Under the pieces are notes generated by a model, which was given only the letters and a program-made list of their open reading frames with translations, was not told the origin of the DNA and ran no database searches. Positions 23,305 through 31,456 of a DNA stretch of 31,473 nucleotides are shown one piece after another. Positions within the stretch are counted from its first letter, which is position 1. Each line of letters begins with the position of its first letter. This stretch comes from JALOOE01 sp964423545 (GTDB lineage: Bacteria > Chloroflexota > Anaerolineae > CG2-30-64-16). The stretch is taken from the NCBI GenBank assembly GCA_964423545.1, contig CAYRFV010000026.1, forward strand, positions 1 to 31,473. Reading direction: 5' to 3'. A program made the translations under genes and the position numbers.

Positions 23305-23328
23305 CCTGAAGACCTCAACGTTCCTCGC

Positions 23329-26208
23329 TCAGCGCGCACTGGGCGCCAGCACGATCTGATCATCTGGCACGCGCATCCCTTGCGCGTCGGTCGCGGGAAG
23401 CCGCGCGCCGTCCCCCGGCGCATAGAGCCCCACCGCAACCCGCAAGCCAGCCAGCGAGGCGTCTCCGGGCAGCGCGATGCGACGGGTGTCCACCACGATC
23501 TGGCCGGTCTGCCAGGCGCTGCTTGGATAACGGCCGGCAGCGGGCGGCCCATCCCCTTGAGCGATCCGCTCCCCGCGATCATCCAGCACATGCACGAACA
23601 CGCTGTAGTCGGCGGGCACGCGGCCTGTCGCCTGCCAGTAAAGGGTAATCTCCAGGGCCGGAGCACCGCGCTGGCCGGCGGCCTGCGTGGCGGTCACGCT
23701 GACCGAGTGACCCACGAGCCGGACAGTCTCTCCAAGTCGATAGCTCCGCTCACCGCCGGGAAGCGATCCCGGCTTGAGCGGACGCCGCTCACGAATCTGA
23801 ATCTCTGCGAGGGTCGCCTGGTCTCCTCCCTCGACCAACGGCACCAGCTCACCGCGATCATCGAGCAGTCCTGCGCGCAGCACAGCCGGGAAGGGAGGCG
23901 CGTCGGCCGGCAGCGGCAAACGGTAGTCATCCACCACGTAGAAACCGAGCGGCCAGTCGCTGCTGGGCTTATTGCCGGCGTGGACCTTGGTCTGATTCGC
24001 CCACGTCATATCGCCGGTGATGGCATCGAGATGAACGAAAGGCCGGACATCCGCCGGCTGCGGCGCCAACGCCCGCCAATAGAGGCGCACGCTGACGCTG
24101 TCACCCTGTCGCGGCGCGCGCTCCGCCAGGTCGAACCCGATGAGCTCGATTCCATTGGCGAAGCGTGCATGGACGGCCTGCTGCATCTCTGCGGGCTGCT
24201 CGACCGGGGAGCGCAGGCGAAACCAGCGCGTCGCCGGTCCGATCACGATGACCACCAGTGCCGTGAGCAAGACGATGGCCGCAATGGCGAACACCGCGGC
24301 CCGGCGCCCGGCATCCTCACCGGGTGACCCGTGCGGAACCATGGTGCGACTGTCGTGGCGCGATCGATGTCCCGTCCAATACATCACGAACGCGACCGCC
24401 ACGCCGATCAGGGCCAGCCCGGAGCCTGCCTGTCGCACTGGTGTTTCACCGAACTCGACGCGCAGCTCGTGTTCGCCCGCCGGCACGTCGACCTCGATAA
24501 GGCCATGCGGCGCGCTCGCCGCAATCGGGACCGGCTGGCCGCCCACCCATGCGCGCCAGCCCGGAAAATAGAAGCGGCGGATGCGCAGTGTCGCCGCTTC
24601 GGGCAGGTCGAGCCGATAGGCGTCGATCAACAGGCCGGCGACCGTACGGACGGCCGCACCCCCCGGCGGCAAAGCCGCGCGGTCGAGTGGATCGGCCGGC
24701 CAGCGCGCGGCTTGCGCCTCGGCGAGATCGGTTGCCGGGTTCGGATCGAGCACCCAACGCGGTAGATACTCGTTGGCGCTTGCCGTGGCGCGCGCACCGC
24801 CCGCCAACTCGTACCGCGCGATGTCGGCCAGGACCGGCTCCTGTGCAGGCGCGAACGGCCGGGGGAACAGGTAGGGGGCCACGCTGAGTGGGATCGCGAC
24901 CAACAGCGCCAGCATCCCGGCAATTCGCAGTCGCGACGGGACGAGAAACAACGCTGCGCCGCCCAATCCCGCCGCCCACAACAGCGCCGGCCCAAGCAAC
25001 CGCCATGGAAAGGCAATGAACCGCGCCAGCGGCAGCGCTTCCCAGAGCGGGGCGGCCAGCGGCAGCATCCAGGCCACGGCCACGGCCAGTAGAGCGGCCA
25101 GCACGAGCAGCATCTGGCCAGCCTGTTGCTGCGTCCAGGAATCGGGCCCCGCTGCAGGACGGGGCTCGGGCGCGACCGCCCACCTGAGCGCAACGATCAG
25201 CCCGGCGCACGACAGAGCGACCTGCGCCAGTCCCAGGCTGTTGGGCTGCGGCGGATTGAGCGCTGCGTCATCGAGAACGCGAGCAGGTGAGAGCAGCTCC
25301 GCCAACGACACCAGGTTGAGCCGCGCATTGAACATCCCCGATGCGATCCCTGCGATGTTGACGTCGCGCAGTTCGATGATCGACGGAAGCCAGAACGCCG
25401 CGCTGAGCAAGATCCCGAGCCCGAAGGCGGCGCCTCCCGCGAGGAGCCTGCGATAGATGGACGCGCCAGGACTGCGCCGAGCGATCCATGCCAGCAGGAG
25501 GGCATAGAGGGCCAGGAACGGGTATCCCAGGAACGCGCTGGGATGATGCGCATAGACAAGGCCGGCCAACAGCGCACCCGCCAGCACGCTCCAGCGCAGA
25601 TCGATCCTACGGATCGACTCGGCCAGGGCCCACGCGCACCAGGGCAGCAACGCCAACGCCAGGAGCTGTGAGAGGTTGCCTTGCGTAAAGAGCTCGCGGA
25701 AGCGCAGCGGCGCGTACAGATAGAGCGCCGCGCCGACGAGCGCGGCGGCCGCACTGCCGGCCGCACTGCTGGCTGATGGATACAACGACCGCGTGGCCAG
25801 ATAGGCGCCCACCGGATAGAGCAATAGCGTCAGCACCTGCACTGCCACCACGCCGCGCACCACACCCAAGCCGGTCTGACCGATCGCTGCGGCAAGGAGA
25901 TGCGCACCCGGCGCGTAGAAGTTGAAGAACGGGTAGCCGTAGCCGAGGTAGAAATCGGGCGCCCAGCGCGGGTAGAGCACACCCTCACTGAGGAGCCGGC
26001 TAACCTCGAAGGTGCGCAGGAGATGTACGTATCCGTCAGCGGTGTGCGGGATGCCGGGCCGGACAATGGCGACGATCGGGATGAGCGCCAGCGCGGCAGC
26101 TGCCATCAGCCATGGATCGATGCGGCGCAGCAGACGGTCCCACCGGGGCCGGGGACGGGAGGTTGATGGCCACGGCGCCGCGGGGCCGGTCGGCGCGGGA
26201 TCGTCCAC
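23329..26208 (-). CDS. Large multi-pass membrane protein, possible GT-C-type or YfhO-like glycosyltransferase
   Basis: The 959-residue protein has about twelve hydrophobic helices in residues 30-470, a further membrane segment near 620 and another near 665, then a long C-terminal beta-rich region. The first extracytoplasmic loop contains GIPHTADGYVHLLR, an acidic site in the position GT-C enzymes use, followed by YLGYGYPFFNFYAPGAHLL. The C-terminal part has two similar modules with the pattern VSVRLYWRAL...FVHLDAITG and LEITLYWQAT...FVHVLDDRG. It resembles proteins annotated as 6-pyruvoyl-tetrahydropterin-synthase-related membrane proteins. The GTG start is three bases after the stop of a family 2 glycosyltransferase, so they form an operon. 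Use of a polyprenol-linked sugar is a reasonable but unproven role. Confidence 0.75.
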   Translation of the reverse strand: MDDPAPTGPAAPWPSTSRPRPRWDRLLRRIDPWLMAAAALALIPIVAIVRPGIPHTADGYVHLLRTFEVSRLLSEGVLYPRWAPDFYLGYGYPFFNFYAPGAHLLAAAIGQTGLGVVRGVVAVQVLTLLLYPVGAYLATRSLYPSASSAAGSAAAALVGAALYLYAPLRFRELFTQGNLSQLLALALLPWCAWALAESIRRIDLRWSVLAGALLAGLVYAHHPSAFLGYPFLALYALLLAWIARRSPGASIYRRLLAGGAAFGLGILLSAAFWLPSIIELRDVNIAGIASGMFNARLNLVSLAELLSPARVLDDAALNPPQPNSLGLAQVALSCAGLIVALRWAVAPEPRPAAGPDSWTQQQAGQMLLVLAALLAVAVAWMLPLAAPLWEALPLARFIAFPWRLLGPALLWAAGLGGAALFLVPSRLRIAGMLALLVAIPLSVAPYLFPRPFAPAQEPVLADIARYELAGGARATASANEYLPRWVLDPNPATDLAEAQAARWPADPLDRAALPPGGAAVRTVAGLLIDAYRLDLPEAATLRIRRFYFPGWRAWVGGQPVPIAASAPHGLIEVDVPAGEHELRVEFGETPVRQAGSGLALIGVAVAFVMYWTGHRSRHDSRTMVPHGSPGEDAGRRAAVFAIAAIVLLTALVVIVIGPATRWFRLRSPVEQPAEMQQAVHARFANGIELIGFDLAERAPRQGDSVSVRLYWRALAPQPADVRPFVHLDAITGDMTWANQTKVHAGNKPSSDWPLGFYVVDDYRLPLPADAPPFPAVLRAGLLDDRGELVPLVEGGDQATLAEIQIRERRPLKPGSLPGGERSYRLGETVRLVGHSVSVTATQAAGQRGAPALEITLYWQATGRVPADYSVFVHVLDDRGERIAQGDGPPAAGRYPSSAWQTGQIVVDTRRIALPGDASLAGLRVAVGLYAPGDGARLPATDAQGMRVPDDQIVLAPSAR

Positions 26209-26211
26209 GTC

Positions 26212-27048
26212 TCACGCCCCAAGCTGGGGAGGCTGCGTCGAGCCTACCTCCGCCGGTCCGTTTCGGAAGATCTCCGAAGCATGATAGCGACTGATCACGG
26301 CGCCCAGGCGCTGGCGGAACTGGGGTGACCGGCGAACGCCCCACCGATCCAGAAGATAGCGCGCCATGGTGGCCAGGGTGCCCAGGCCGTACACCACGCT
26401 GTTGCGGAAGTTGACCGACGAAGCCTCGGCGAAATAGCGCGTCGGGACCGCAATCTCGGCAATCGAGAAGCCAAACGCCACAGTCTGCGCGATCACTTCA
26501 GTGTCGAAGACGAACTTATCCGAGTTGAGCACAAACGGAATGGTCTCCAGCAACCGCCGGCTGTAGGCGCGAAACCCGGTATGGCACTCGGACAGATGCT
26601 GCCTGAGCACCAGGTTCTCGGTGACGGTCAGAAATCGGTTGGACGCGTACTTCCACACGGGCATGCCGCCCGCCAACGTGCCGCTATCGAGAAAGCGTGA
26701 ACCGAGCACCAGATCAGCGCGGCCCTCCAGGATCGGTGCGATGAGTTGAGGCACCAGCCGCGAATCATACTGGTAGTCGGGATGCAGCATCACTACCACG
26801 TCCGCAGCATCACGCAGCGCCTCCAGGTAACACGTCTTCTGATTGCCGCCGTAGCCCTTGTTCTGGACATGGACGATCACCTTGAGACCGAGGCGCTGGG
26901 CAACCTCGACGGTCTCATCCTGGCTCACGTCATCCACCAGGATCACGTGATCGACCACCTCAGGGGGCAGGTCATTGTAAGTGCGTTCGAGAGTCTTTGC
27001 GGCGTTATAGGCCGGCATCACAACGACCACTTTCGGCTTCTGGGGCAT
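26212..27048 (-). CDS. Family 2 glycosyltransferase (dolichol-phosphate-mannose-synthase-like)
   Basis: This 278-residue GT-A enzyme probably transfers a sugar from a nucleotide donor to a polyprenyl phosphate. The fold opens with VVVVMPAYNAAKTL, then VILVDDVSQDET (nucleotide-binding Asp pair), NKGYGGNQKTCYLEAL, and the metal-site strand VVMLHPDYQYD. The later acceptor region is SECHTGFRAYSRRLLETIPF. There is no C-terminal membrane helix. ATG 27048 follows GGAGG by eight bases. A TTG immediately before it is also possible, and the frame opens much further upstream but through non-homologous sequence and a promoter. It is the first gene of a two-gene operon with the large membrane protein. Confidence 0.93.
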   Translation of the reverse strand: MPQKPKVVVVMPAYNAAKTLERTYNDLPPEVVDHVILVDDVSQDETVEVAQRLGLKVIVHVQNKGYGGNQKTCYLEALRDAADVVVMLHPDYQYDSRLVPQLIAPILEGRADLVLGSRFLDSGTLAGGMPVWKYASNRFLTVTENLVLRQHLSECHTGFRAYSRRLLETIPFVLNSDKFVFDTEVIAQTVAFGFSIAEIAVPTRYFAEASSVNFRNSVVYGLGTLATMARYLLDRWGVRRSPQFRQRLGAVISRYHASEIFRNGPAEVGSTQPPQLGA

Positions 27049-27073
27049 CAATACGACCTCCGGTGCGGGAGTC

Positions 27074-27103
27074 ATTATAGCGCCAAGCGCAGTGCGTGAC
27101 CAA
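27074..27103 (-). promoter_or_regulatory. Promoter of the glycosyltransferase operon
   Basis: On the minus strand TTGGTC, an 18-bp spacer and a perfect TATAAT. Transcription would start near 27067, about 19 bases before the ATG, and the leader contains the GGAGG ribosome site. Confidence 0.7.
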
Positions 27104-27292
27104 TCCTGTGCTCTGGCGCTGCAAATCGCCGCGACTGCTGTGGCGCCGGGATTGTGCAACCGGGCAGGTGGGAGGGCAATTCTGACAGCCGATGTCCCGC
27201 GACCGCACCGTGGCGCCAGTCCCGGGTGCTCCAGACGATCACCTTGGCAGCCTGTCGGGAAGCGCCACGACCCCCCGGCGCAGGGAGGCACC

Positions 27293-27515
27293 ATGTCTCG
27301 GCACACGTCGCGTCCATGCTGCTTCTGTTCTTCCTGGCCGGCTGTCCGGCGCCTGCGCCGGCGGCCAGATCGGATGCGCAGACCAGGGGGCTCCCCTCGG
27401 GCGACCGCAGTCACGTCTGTCCCTGTCATCGTGACCGTAGTGGTGCTTCCAACAGTGGTGGTCACAGCCACCCCGCCGGCCTCCGCCGGTTCGGCCACCC
27501 CATCGACGGATCGCA
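27293..27515 (+). pseudogene. Frameshifted lipoprotein N-terminus (remnant)
   Basis: GGAGG lies four bases before an ATG that reads MSRHTSRP. One frame away, from 27316, comes a perfect lipoprotein signal (MLLLFFLAGC with Pro/Ala after the Cys). Back in the first frame downstream is VPVIVTVVVLPTVVVTATPP, typical of the linker behind exported solute-binding lipoproteins. No mature domain follows; the sequence runs straight into the gpmA remnant. Two frame changes are needed to join the pieces, so this looks like a decayed and truncated gene. The 240 bp between the glycosyltransferase start and this point show only the minus-strand promoter. Confidence 0.45.
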
Positions 27516-27518
27516 GCC

Positions 27519-28028
27519 TACCGCCACGGCGAGAGCACCTGGAACAGAGAGAACCTGTAAACGAGTTGGAGCGATGTCGATCTGTCGGAGAAAGGGACGG
27601 GTGGGCAGTACGGCGAGGCGCAGGTGAAGATTTGGCGCCGTTCATACGATGTGCGGCCGCCGGCGCTGACGCTCGAAGACCCGCGCTATGCCGGCCTAGC
27701 GAAAAGCGACTTGCCGCTGGCCGAATGCCTCAAAGATACGGTGGCGCACTTCCTGCCCTATTGGCACGAGACAATTGCCCCTGCGATGCGGTCGGGCAAG
27801 CGTGTCATCATTGCGGCGCACGGCAACAGCCTGCGCGCGCTCGTCAAGTACCTGGACACCATCTCGGACGCCGAAATCGTCGAGCTCAACATCCCCACGG
27901 GCATTCCGCTGGTGTACGAGCTGGACGACGCACTGAAGCCCATCCGCCACTATTATCTCGGCGATCCCGAGGCCGCCGCCAGAACCGCCGCGGGGCCGAG
28001 AACCGGCGGCTGGCTGAACGAGTGCTGA
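27519..28028 (+). pseudogene. gpmA: Phosphoglycerate mutase (2,3-BPG-dependent) pseudogene
   Basis: One reading frame gives YRHGESTWNRENL, then TAA (27558-27560), then TSWSDVDLSEKG. It jumps to QYGEAQVKIWRRSYDV and continues with normal GpmA sequence (AAHGNSLRALVKYLD, ELNIPTGIPLVYELDD, RHYYLGD). GpmA proteins have about 70 residues between SEKG and the KYGDEQV equivalent; only about three are left. The lost part includes the conserved NERHYGALQG catalytic segment. The usual DPRYPGHDPRY is also reduced to a single DPRY. The N-terminus lacks a start codon with a ribosome site. A GTG at 27624 could begin a 134-residue fragment, but it would lack the first catalytic His and could not be an active mutase. 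Confidence 0.88.
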
Positions 28029-28152
28029 GGGGGATCGGGCCCTGGTTGCTGCGGGGCTGGCTGCCTGGGCGCTGCAAGTGCTGTTCCAGCTCAGTAGCGG
28101 GCCAGGCGGCCGCAGTGCCGGCGGCCGATGCAGCCGAGGGTGATGCAGAGAC

Positions 28153-28174
28153 GCCTGGGACGCTCACCCCAGGC
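28153..28174. terminator. Hairpin between the convergent gpmA remnant and the PsbP/DcrB-like gene
   Basis: GCCTGGG and CCCAGGC pair exactly around an eight-base loop. It lies ten bases after the minus-strand gene ends. T-tracts are poor on both sides. Confidence 0.45.
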
Positions 28175-28183
28175 GGCCTCATG

Positions 28184-28708
28184 TCAGAGCTCGAAGGTCG
28201 TCATCGTTTGGTAGAACATGGGCAGCCAATAGTCGAATTCGGCCGGTGTGGCGCCCTGGGCGATGAAAACTATCTGGAGCTTGCCCCAGTAGATGTTCCG
28301 CACCCACCGCTTGCGCCTTACGTCGCCATCCAGGAAGGTGAAACGAGCATCGAACGCAATCAGCGTCGCGGTGACCGTTTCATCCTGCGATTCCACCTCG
28401 CCCCCCGCAAGCGCCTGGAGCCCTGCACTGAAGCCTTCGCGGAGGACTGGGACATCCGCTTCATGCACAACGAAACGCAGTCGGAAACTCTCGCAGGAAA
28501 AGTAGGTAGCCTGCACCTCTGGTTCGGGAAAGAAGACGGCACCCTGATGCCCCTTGCCCATCTGCGCCGTGACCCAGTTCAGAGGCAGCCACACGGCATA
28601 GCCGGCCTTCTTGTCAAGATGCTTGAACATGCCATAGTAGAGGGGTTGTCCACTTCTTGACTCAGTCACGAATCGAGCTATCCTCCCTTGACGGACTGCG
28701 CTGCCCAT
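28184..28708 (-). CDS. PsbP/DcrB-like hypothetical protein
   Basis: This 174-residue protein has no signal peptide or membrane helix. The sequence has a mixed beta/alpha pattern with GYAVWLPLNWVTAQM near residue 36, a middle region VHEADVPVLREGFSAGL, and a C-terminal end YWLPMFYQTMTTFEL. This layout (N-terminal YxLxxPxxW strand, C-terminal aromatic helix) recalls PsbP/DcrB/Mog1-type folds. That is a resemblance only. ATG 28708 is chosen because it lies about 11 bases after the predicted transcription start. ATG 28630 (MFKHLDKKAG) is a possible alternative that would begin closer to the conserved part. Confidence 0.7.
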   Translation of the reverse strand: MGSAVRQGRIARFVTESRSGQPLYYGMFKHLDKKAGYAVWLPLNWVTAQMGKGHQGAVFFPEPEVQATYFSCESFRLRFVVHEADVPVLREGFSAGLQALAGGEVESQDETVTATLIAFDARFTFLDGDVRRKRWVRNIYWGKLQIVFIAQGATPAEFDYWLPMFYQTMTTFEL

Positions 28709-28726
28709 CCCGCCTGTGATGTGCGG

Positions 28727-28754
28727 ATTATAGCGCGAGGTTGGGCGATGTCAA
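28727..28754 (-). promoter_or_regulatory. Perfect-consensus promoter of the PsbP/DcrB-like gene
   Basis: On the minus strand TTGACA, a 16-bp spacer and TATAAT, both hexamers matching the sigma-70 consensus exactly. Start would be near 28720, giving an 11- to 12-base leader. Confidence 0.88.
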
Positions 28755-28792
28755 CTCCCCGAGATGAATCCTGGCGTTTTGCTGCGAGCAAT

Positions 28793-28821
28793 TTGACTTT
28801 GCCGACCAATCGATCTAATAT
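28793..28821 (+). promoter_or_regulatory. Promoter of the metal-efflux ATPase
   Basis: TTGACT, a 17-bp spacer and TAATAT. The leader is about 148 bases. It is back to back with the promoter of the PsbP/DcrB-like gene; the two -35 boxes are about 40 bp apart. Confidence 0.65.
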
Positions 28822-28839
28822 ATGAGTAAGCTCTCATGT
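28820..28839. promoter_or_regulatory. Inverted repeat at the start of the ATPase transcript (candidate operator)
   Basis: ATGAG (28822-28826) and CTCAT (28833-28837) flank six bases, with one further A/T pair outside after a mismatch. It overlaps the -10 and predicted start site. The layout resembles ArsR/SmtB-type metal-sensor operators, but the arms are short. No regulator gene is in the window. Confidence 0.35.
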
Positions 28840-28975
28840 GTCGAGATGCCATCAGGGATGCGACACGCTTCGACCGCCCGGCGCTGCTCAGAGTCCGCAC
28901 GCCTTTCGGAGGTGACGCCCCTTACATGGACCGACGCATGGGTGCAGCTTCGAACTTCAAGCCAGGAAGAAAAAC

Positions 28976-31456
28976 ATGACGCAAACTACGCTGCACGTTC
29001 GCCTGACCCTGCTGCTGCCTCATGTGCACGACGAACGAGACCAGTGCCTTCAGCGGCTCAATGAGTGGGTGCTGCACCGCAAGGGCATCGAGCAATCGCA
29101 TATCGAGCAGGAAAACGGCGAGGCGGTGCTGTGCCTTCACTATGACGCCAACCGCATGAGCCTGCTGGATGTGCGCAGGCTGGCAGAGCAGGCCGGGGCT
29201 GCCGTCGCCAACCGCTATCGGCACGAGCTGATTCCCATCGAAGGGATGGACTGCTCCGATTGCGCCCTCGTGTTGGAGCACAGCATCGGCCGCCTGGACG
29301 GCGTAATCGCGGTGAGCGCCAGTTATGCCCTGGGGGCGCTGCAGCTCGAATACGATACGCAGAGAATCGGCCGGCCGACCATCGAACGGCGCATCCGGTC
29401 GCTGGGATACGAGACGCCCGAGACAGGCCTGCGCAACTGGTATCGAGAGCATCGCGAGCTGCTCTTCGTCGCCCTGGCAGGCGTGTTCACGGCCATCGGC
29501 TTCCTGATGGAGCGCAGCACCAACGCCGGCTGGCTGCCGTTGCTCTTCTATGCAGGCGCCTACCTCTACGGCGGGTGGGACATCGCACACCATGCCTGGC
29601 ATGCGCTGCGCGAGCGACGCTTCGACACCGACCTCCTGATGCTGATCGCGGCGCTGGGTGCGGCGGCGCTGGGAGAGTTTGCCGAGGGCGCGCTGCTGCT
29701 GTTTCTGTTCGGCATGGGTCACACCCTGGAGGAGCGTGCGCTCGATCGGGCTCGCGCCGCAGTGCACGCCCTGGCCGATCTGGCGCCGAAGACCGCCCTC
29801 ATCCGCCGAGCTGGCGCGGAGATCGAGCTGCCGGTCGAGCAGGCACAGATCGGCGACATCGTCGTCGTGCGGCCGGGGGCGCGCATCCCGGTGGACGGAG
29901 ACGTGATTGCGGGGCAGTCGGCTGTGGACCAATCGCCGGTGACCGGCGAGTCGGCGCCGGTGGACAAGGCGCCCGGCAGCCAGGTGTTTGCCGGGGTCAT
30001 CAATGGGCAGGGCGCGCTCGAAGTGCGCGTCTCGCGGCTGGCGCGCGACAGCACGCTGGCGCGAGTCATGCGCCTGGTGGAAGAGGCGCAGGCGCAGAAA
30101 TCGCCCACACAGCAGACCGTGGAGCGATTCAGCCGCGTATTCGTGCCCACCGTATTGATTGCCGCCCTGCTGTTGATCGTCGTGCCACCGCTGTTCGGCG
30201 CATCGTTCCAGGACTCGTTCCTGCGCGCGATGACTCTGTTGGTGGCGGCGTCACCGTGCGCGTTGGCGCTGGGCGCGCCGGCCGCCATCCTGGCAGGCGT
30301 GGCGCGCGCCGCGCGAGGCGGCGTACTGGTGAAGGGGGGCGTGCACCTGGAAAACCTGGGACGACTGAAGGCGATGGCTTTCGACAAGACCGGCACGATC
30401 ACGCGCGGCCGCCCAGAAGTGACGGAAGTAGTGGTTGCGAATGGAACGCTCCCATGCGACCCGGCGCGAAGTCCAAGTGAGGGCGAACAGGCGTTTCGCG
30501 CCGGATCGGAGGCGGATGATGGCCAGATCTCCTCGGAAGCGGCGGAGCTGCTGGGGGTGGTCGCCGCGGCCGAGAGCCGATCCGGGCATCCGCTGGCGCA
30601 GGCGATCGTGCGAGCGGCAAAGGCCGCCATACCGGATCGGCCCGTGCCGTTGGTGACCGCGGTCGAGTCACTGACAGGGCGAGGCCTGAGGGCGCAGGTG
30701 GATGGCCGGAGCGTGCTGATCGGTAGCCTTACGCTGCTGGACGACCAGGGGGTGGATGTTCCAGACGATCTGCTCCAGCGCGCAGCTAAGATGGAGATCG
30801 CCGGCGCAACGGTGACGGCCGTGGCGATCGATGGCCGCGCAACGGGCCTGCTGGCGCTGGCAGACGCCTTGCGTCCGGGCGTGGCCGCAACCTTAGCCGA
30901 ACTGCGCCGATTGGGCGTCAGTGAGACAGTAATGCTGACCGGCGACAATCCGCGCGTGGCCGCCAAGATCGCGCAGGAAGCCGGCATTGCTGCGTTCTAC
31001 GCCGATCTGCTGCCGGAAGACAAACTGCGCGCCATCCGGGCGTTGGTCGAGCGACACGGGCAAGCGGCGATGGTGGGGGATGGCGTGAATGACGCGCCAG
31101 CGCTGGCGAACGCGACCGTCGGCATCGCCATGGGCGGCGCGGCCACCGACGTGGCGCTGGAGACCGCAGATGTGGTCCTGATGGCTGACGACGTGAGCAC
31201 CCTGCCCTTCGCCGTCGGGATGGGGCGGGCCACACGAGCGATCATCCGGCAGAACCTGGCTGTCGCCCTGGGCGTGATCTTGTTGCTCGTCGTCACGTCG
31301 GTGCTCGGACTCGTAAGCATCGGTGCGACGGTCGCCGTGCACGAAGGCAGCACAGTCTTGGTGGTGCTCAACGCGCTGAGACTGTTGTCCTATCGCGACA
31401 GAATGCCGGCGCGCCCCGTGGAGAGCGTAACACGTTGGGGACAGGGCGCGAGTTGA
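28976..31456 (+). CDS. Heavy-metal-translocating P1B-type ATPase, probable P1B-4 (Co/Fe/Zn efflux)
   Basis: This ATP-driven inner-membrane exporter of divalent metals has 826 residues. An N-terminal metal-binding domain has GMDCSDC (residues 90-96), preceded by a degenerate copy without the cysteines. The actuator domain has TGES (323-326). The transmembrane metal site is SPC (426-428), the phosphorylation site D470 is in DKTGT, the HP motif is at 538-539 and the hinge is GDGVNDAP. The last helices carry HEGST (789-793). SPC together with HEG-S/G-T is the P1B-4 signature, seen in cobalt and ferrous-iron exporters. About 33 residues between VVVANG and SSEAAELL are extra compared with the family and contain an inverted repeat in the DNA. 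AGGAAG is six bases before the ATG. Confidence 0.93.
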   Translation: MTQTTLHVRLTLLLPHVHDERDQCLQRLNEWVLHRKGIEQSHIEQENGEAVLCLHYDANRMSLLDVRRLAEQAGAAVANRYRHELIPIEGMDCSDCALVLEHSIGRLDGVIAVSASYALGALQLEYDTQRIGRPTIERRIRSLGYETPETGLRNWYREHRELLFVALAGVFTAIGFLMERSTNAGWLPLLFYAGAYLYGGWDIAHHAWHALRERRFDTDLLMLIAALGAAALGEFAEGALLLFLFGMGHTLEERALDRARAAVHALADLAPKTALIRRAGAEIELPVEQAQIGDIVVVRPGARIPVDGDVIAGQSAVDQSPVTGESAPVDKAPGSQVFAGVINGQGALEVRVSRLARDSTLARVMRLVEEAQAQKSPTQQTVERFSRVFVPTVLIAALLLIVVPPLFGASFQDSFLRAMTLLVAASPCALALGAPAAILAGVARAARGGVLVKGGVHLENLGRLKAMAFDKTGTITRGRPEVTEVVVANGTLPCDPARSPSEGEQAFRAGSEADDGQISSEAAELLGVVAAAESRSGHPLAQAIVRAAKAAIPDRPVPLVTAVESLTGRGLRAQVDGRSVLIGSLTLLDDQGVDVPDDLLQRAAKMEIAGATVTAVAIDGRATGLLALADALRPGVAATLAELRRLGVSETVMLTGDNPRVAAKIAQEAGIAAFYADLLPEDKLRAIRALVERHGQAAMVGDGVNDAPALANATVGIAMGGAATDVALETADVVLMADDVSTLPFAVGMGRATRAIIRQNLAVALGVILLLVVTSVLGLVSIGATVAVHEGSTVLVVLNALRLLSYRDRMPARPVESVTRWGQGAS
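30461..30504. repeat. Inverted repeat inside the ATPase gene (in-frame insertion)
   Basis: CCGGCGCGAA (30461-30470) and its exact complement TTCGCGCCGG (30495-30504) flank 24 bases. The element lies within the stretch that encodes extra residues at the start of the nucleotide-binding domain. It adds no stop and keeps the frame, as expected of a tolerated palindromic insertion. Confidence 0.6.

Noticed and set aside
27092..28660. 522-residue plus-strand frame
   Set aside because: It runs through the lipoprotein remnant, the gpmA remnant in the wrong frame, and antisense to the PsbP/DcrB-like gene. Only its short VVVTATPP part is meaningful, as part of the lipoprotein remnant.
28822..29064. 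Possible 80-residue leader peptide before the metal ATPase
   Set aside because: Its ATG lies within or next to the -10 box, so it would not be on the transcript with a ribosome site, and its composition is not protein-like.
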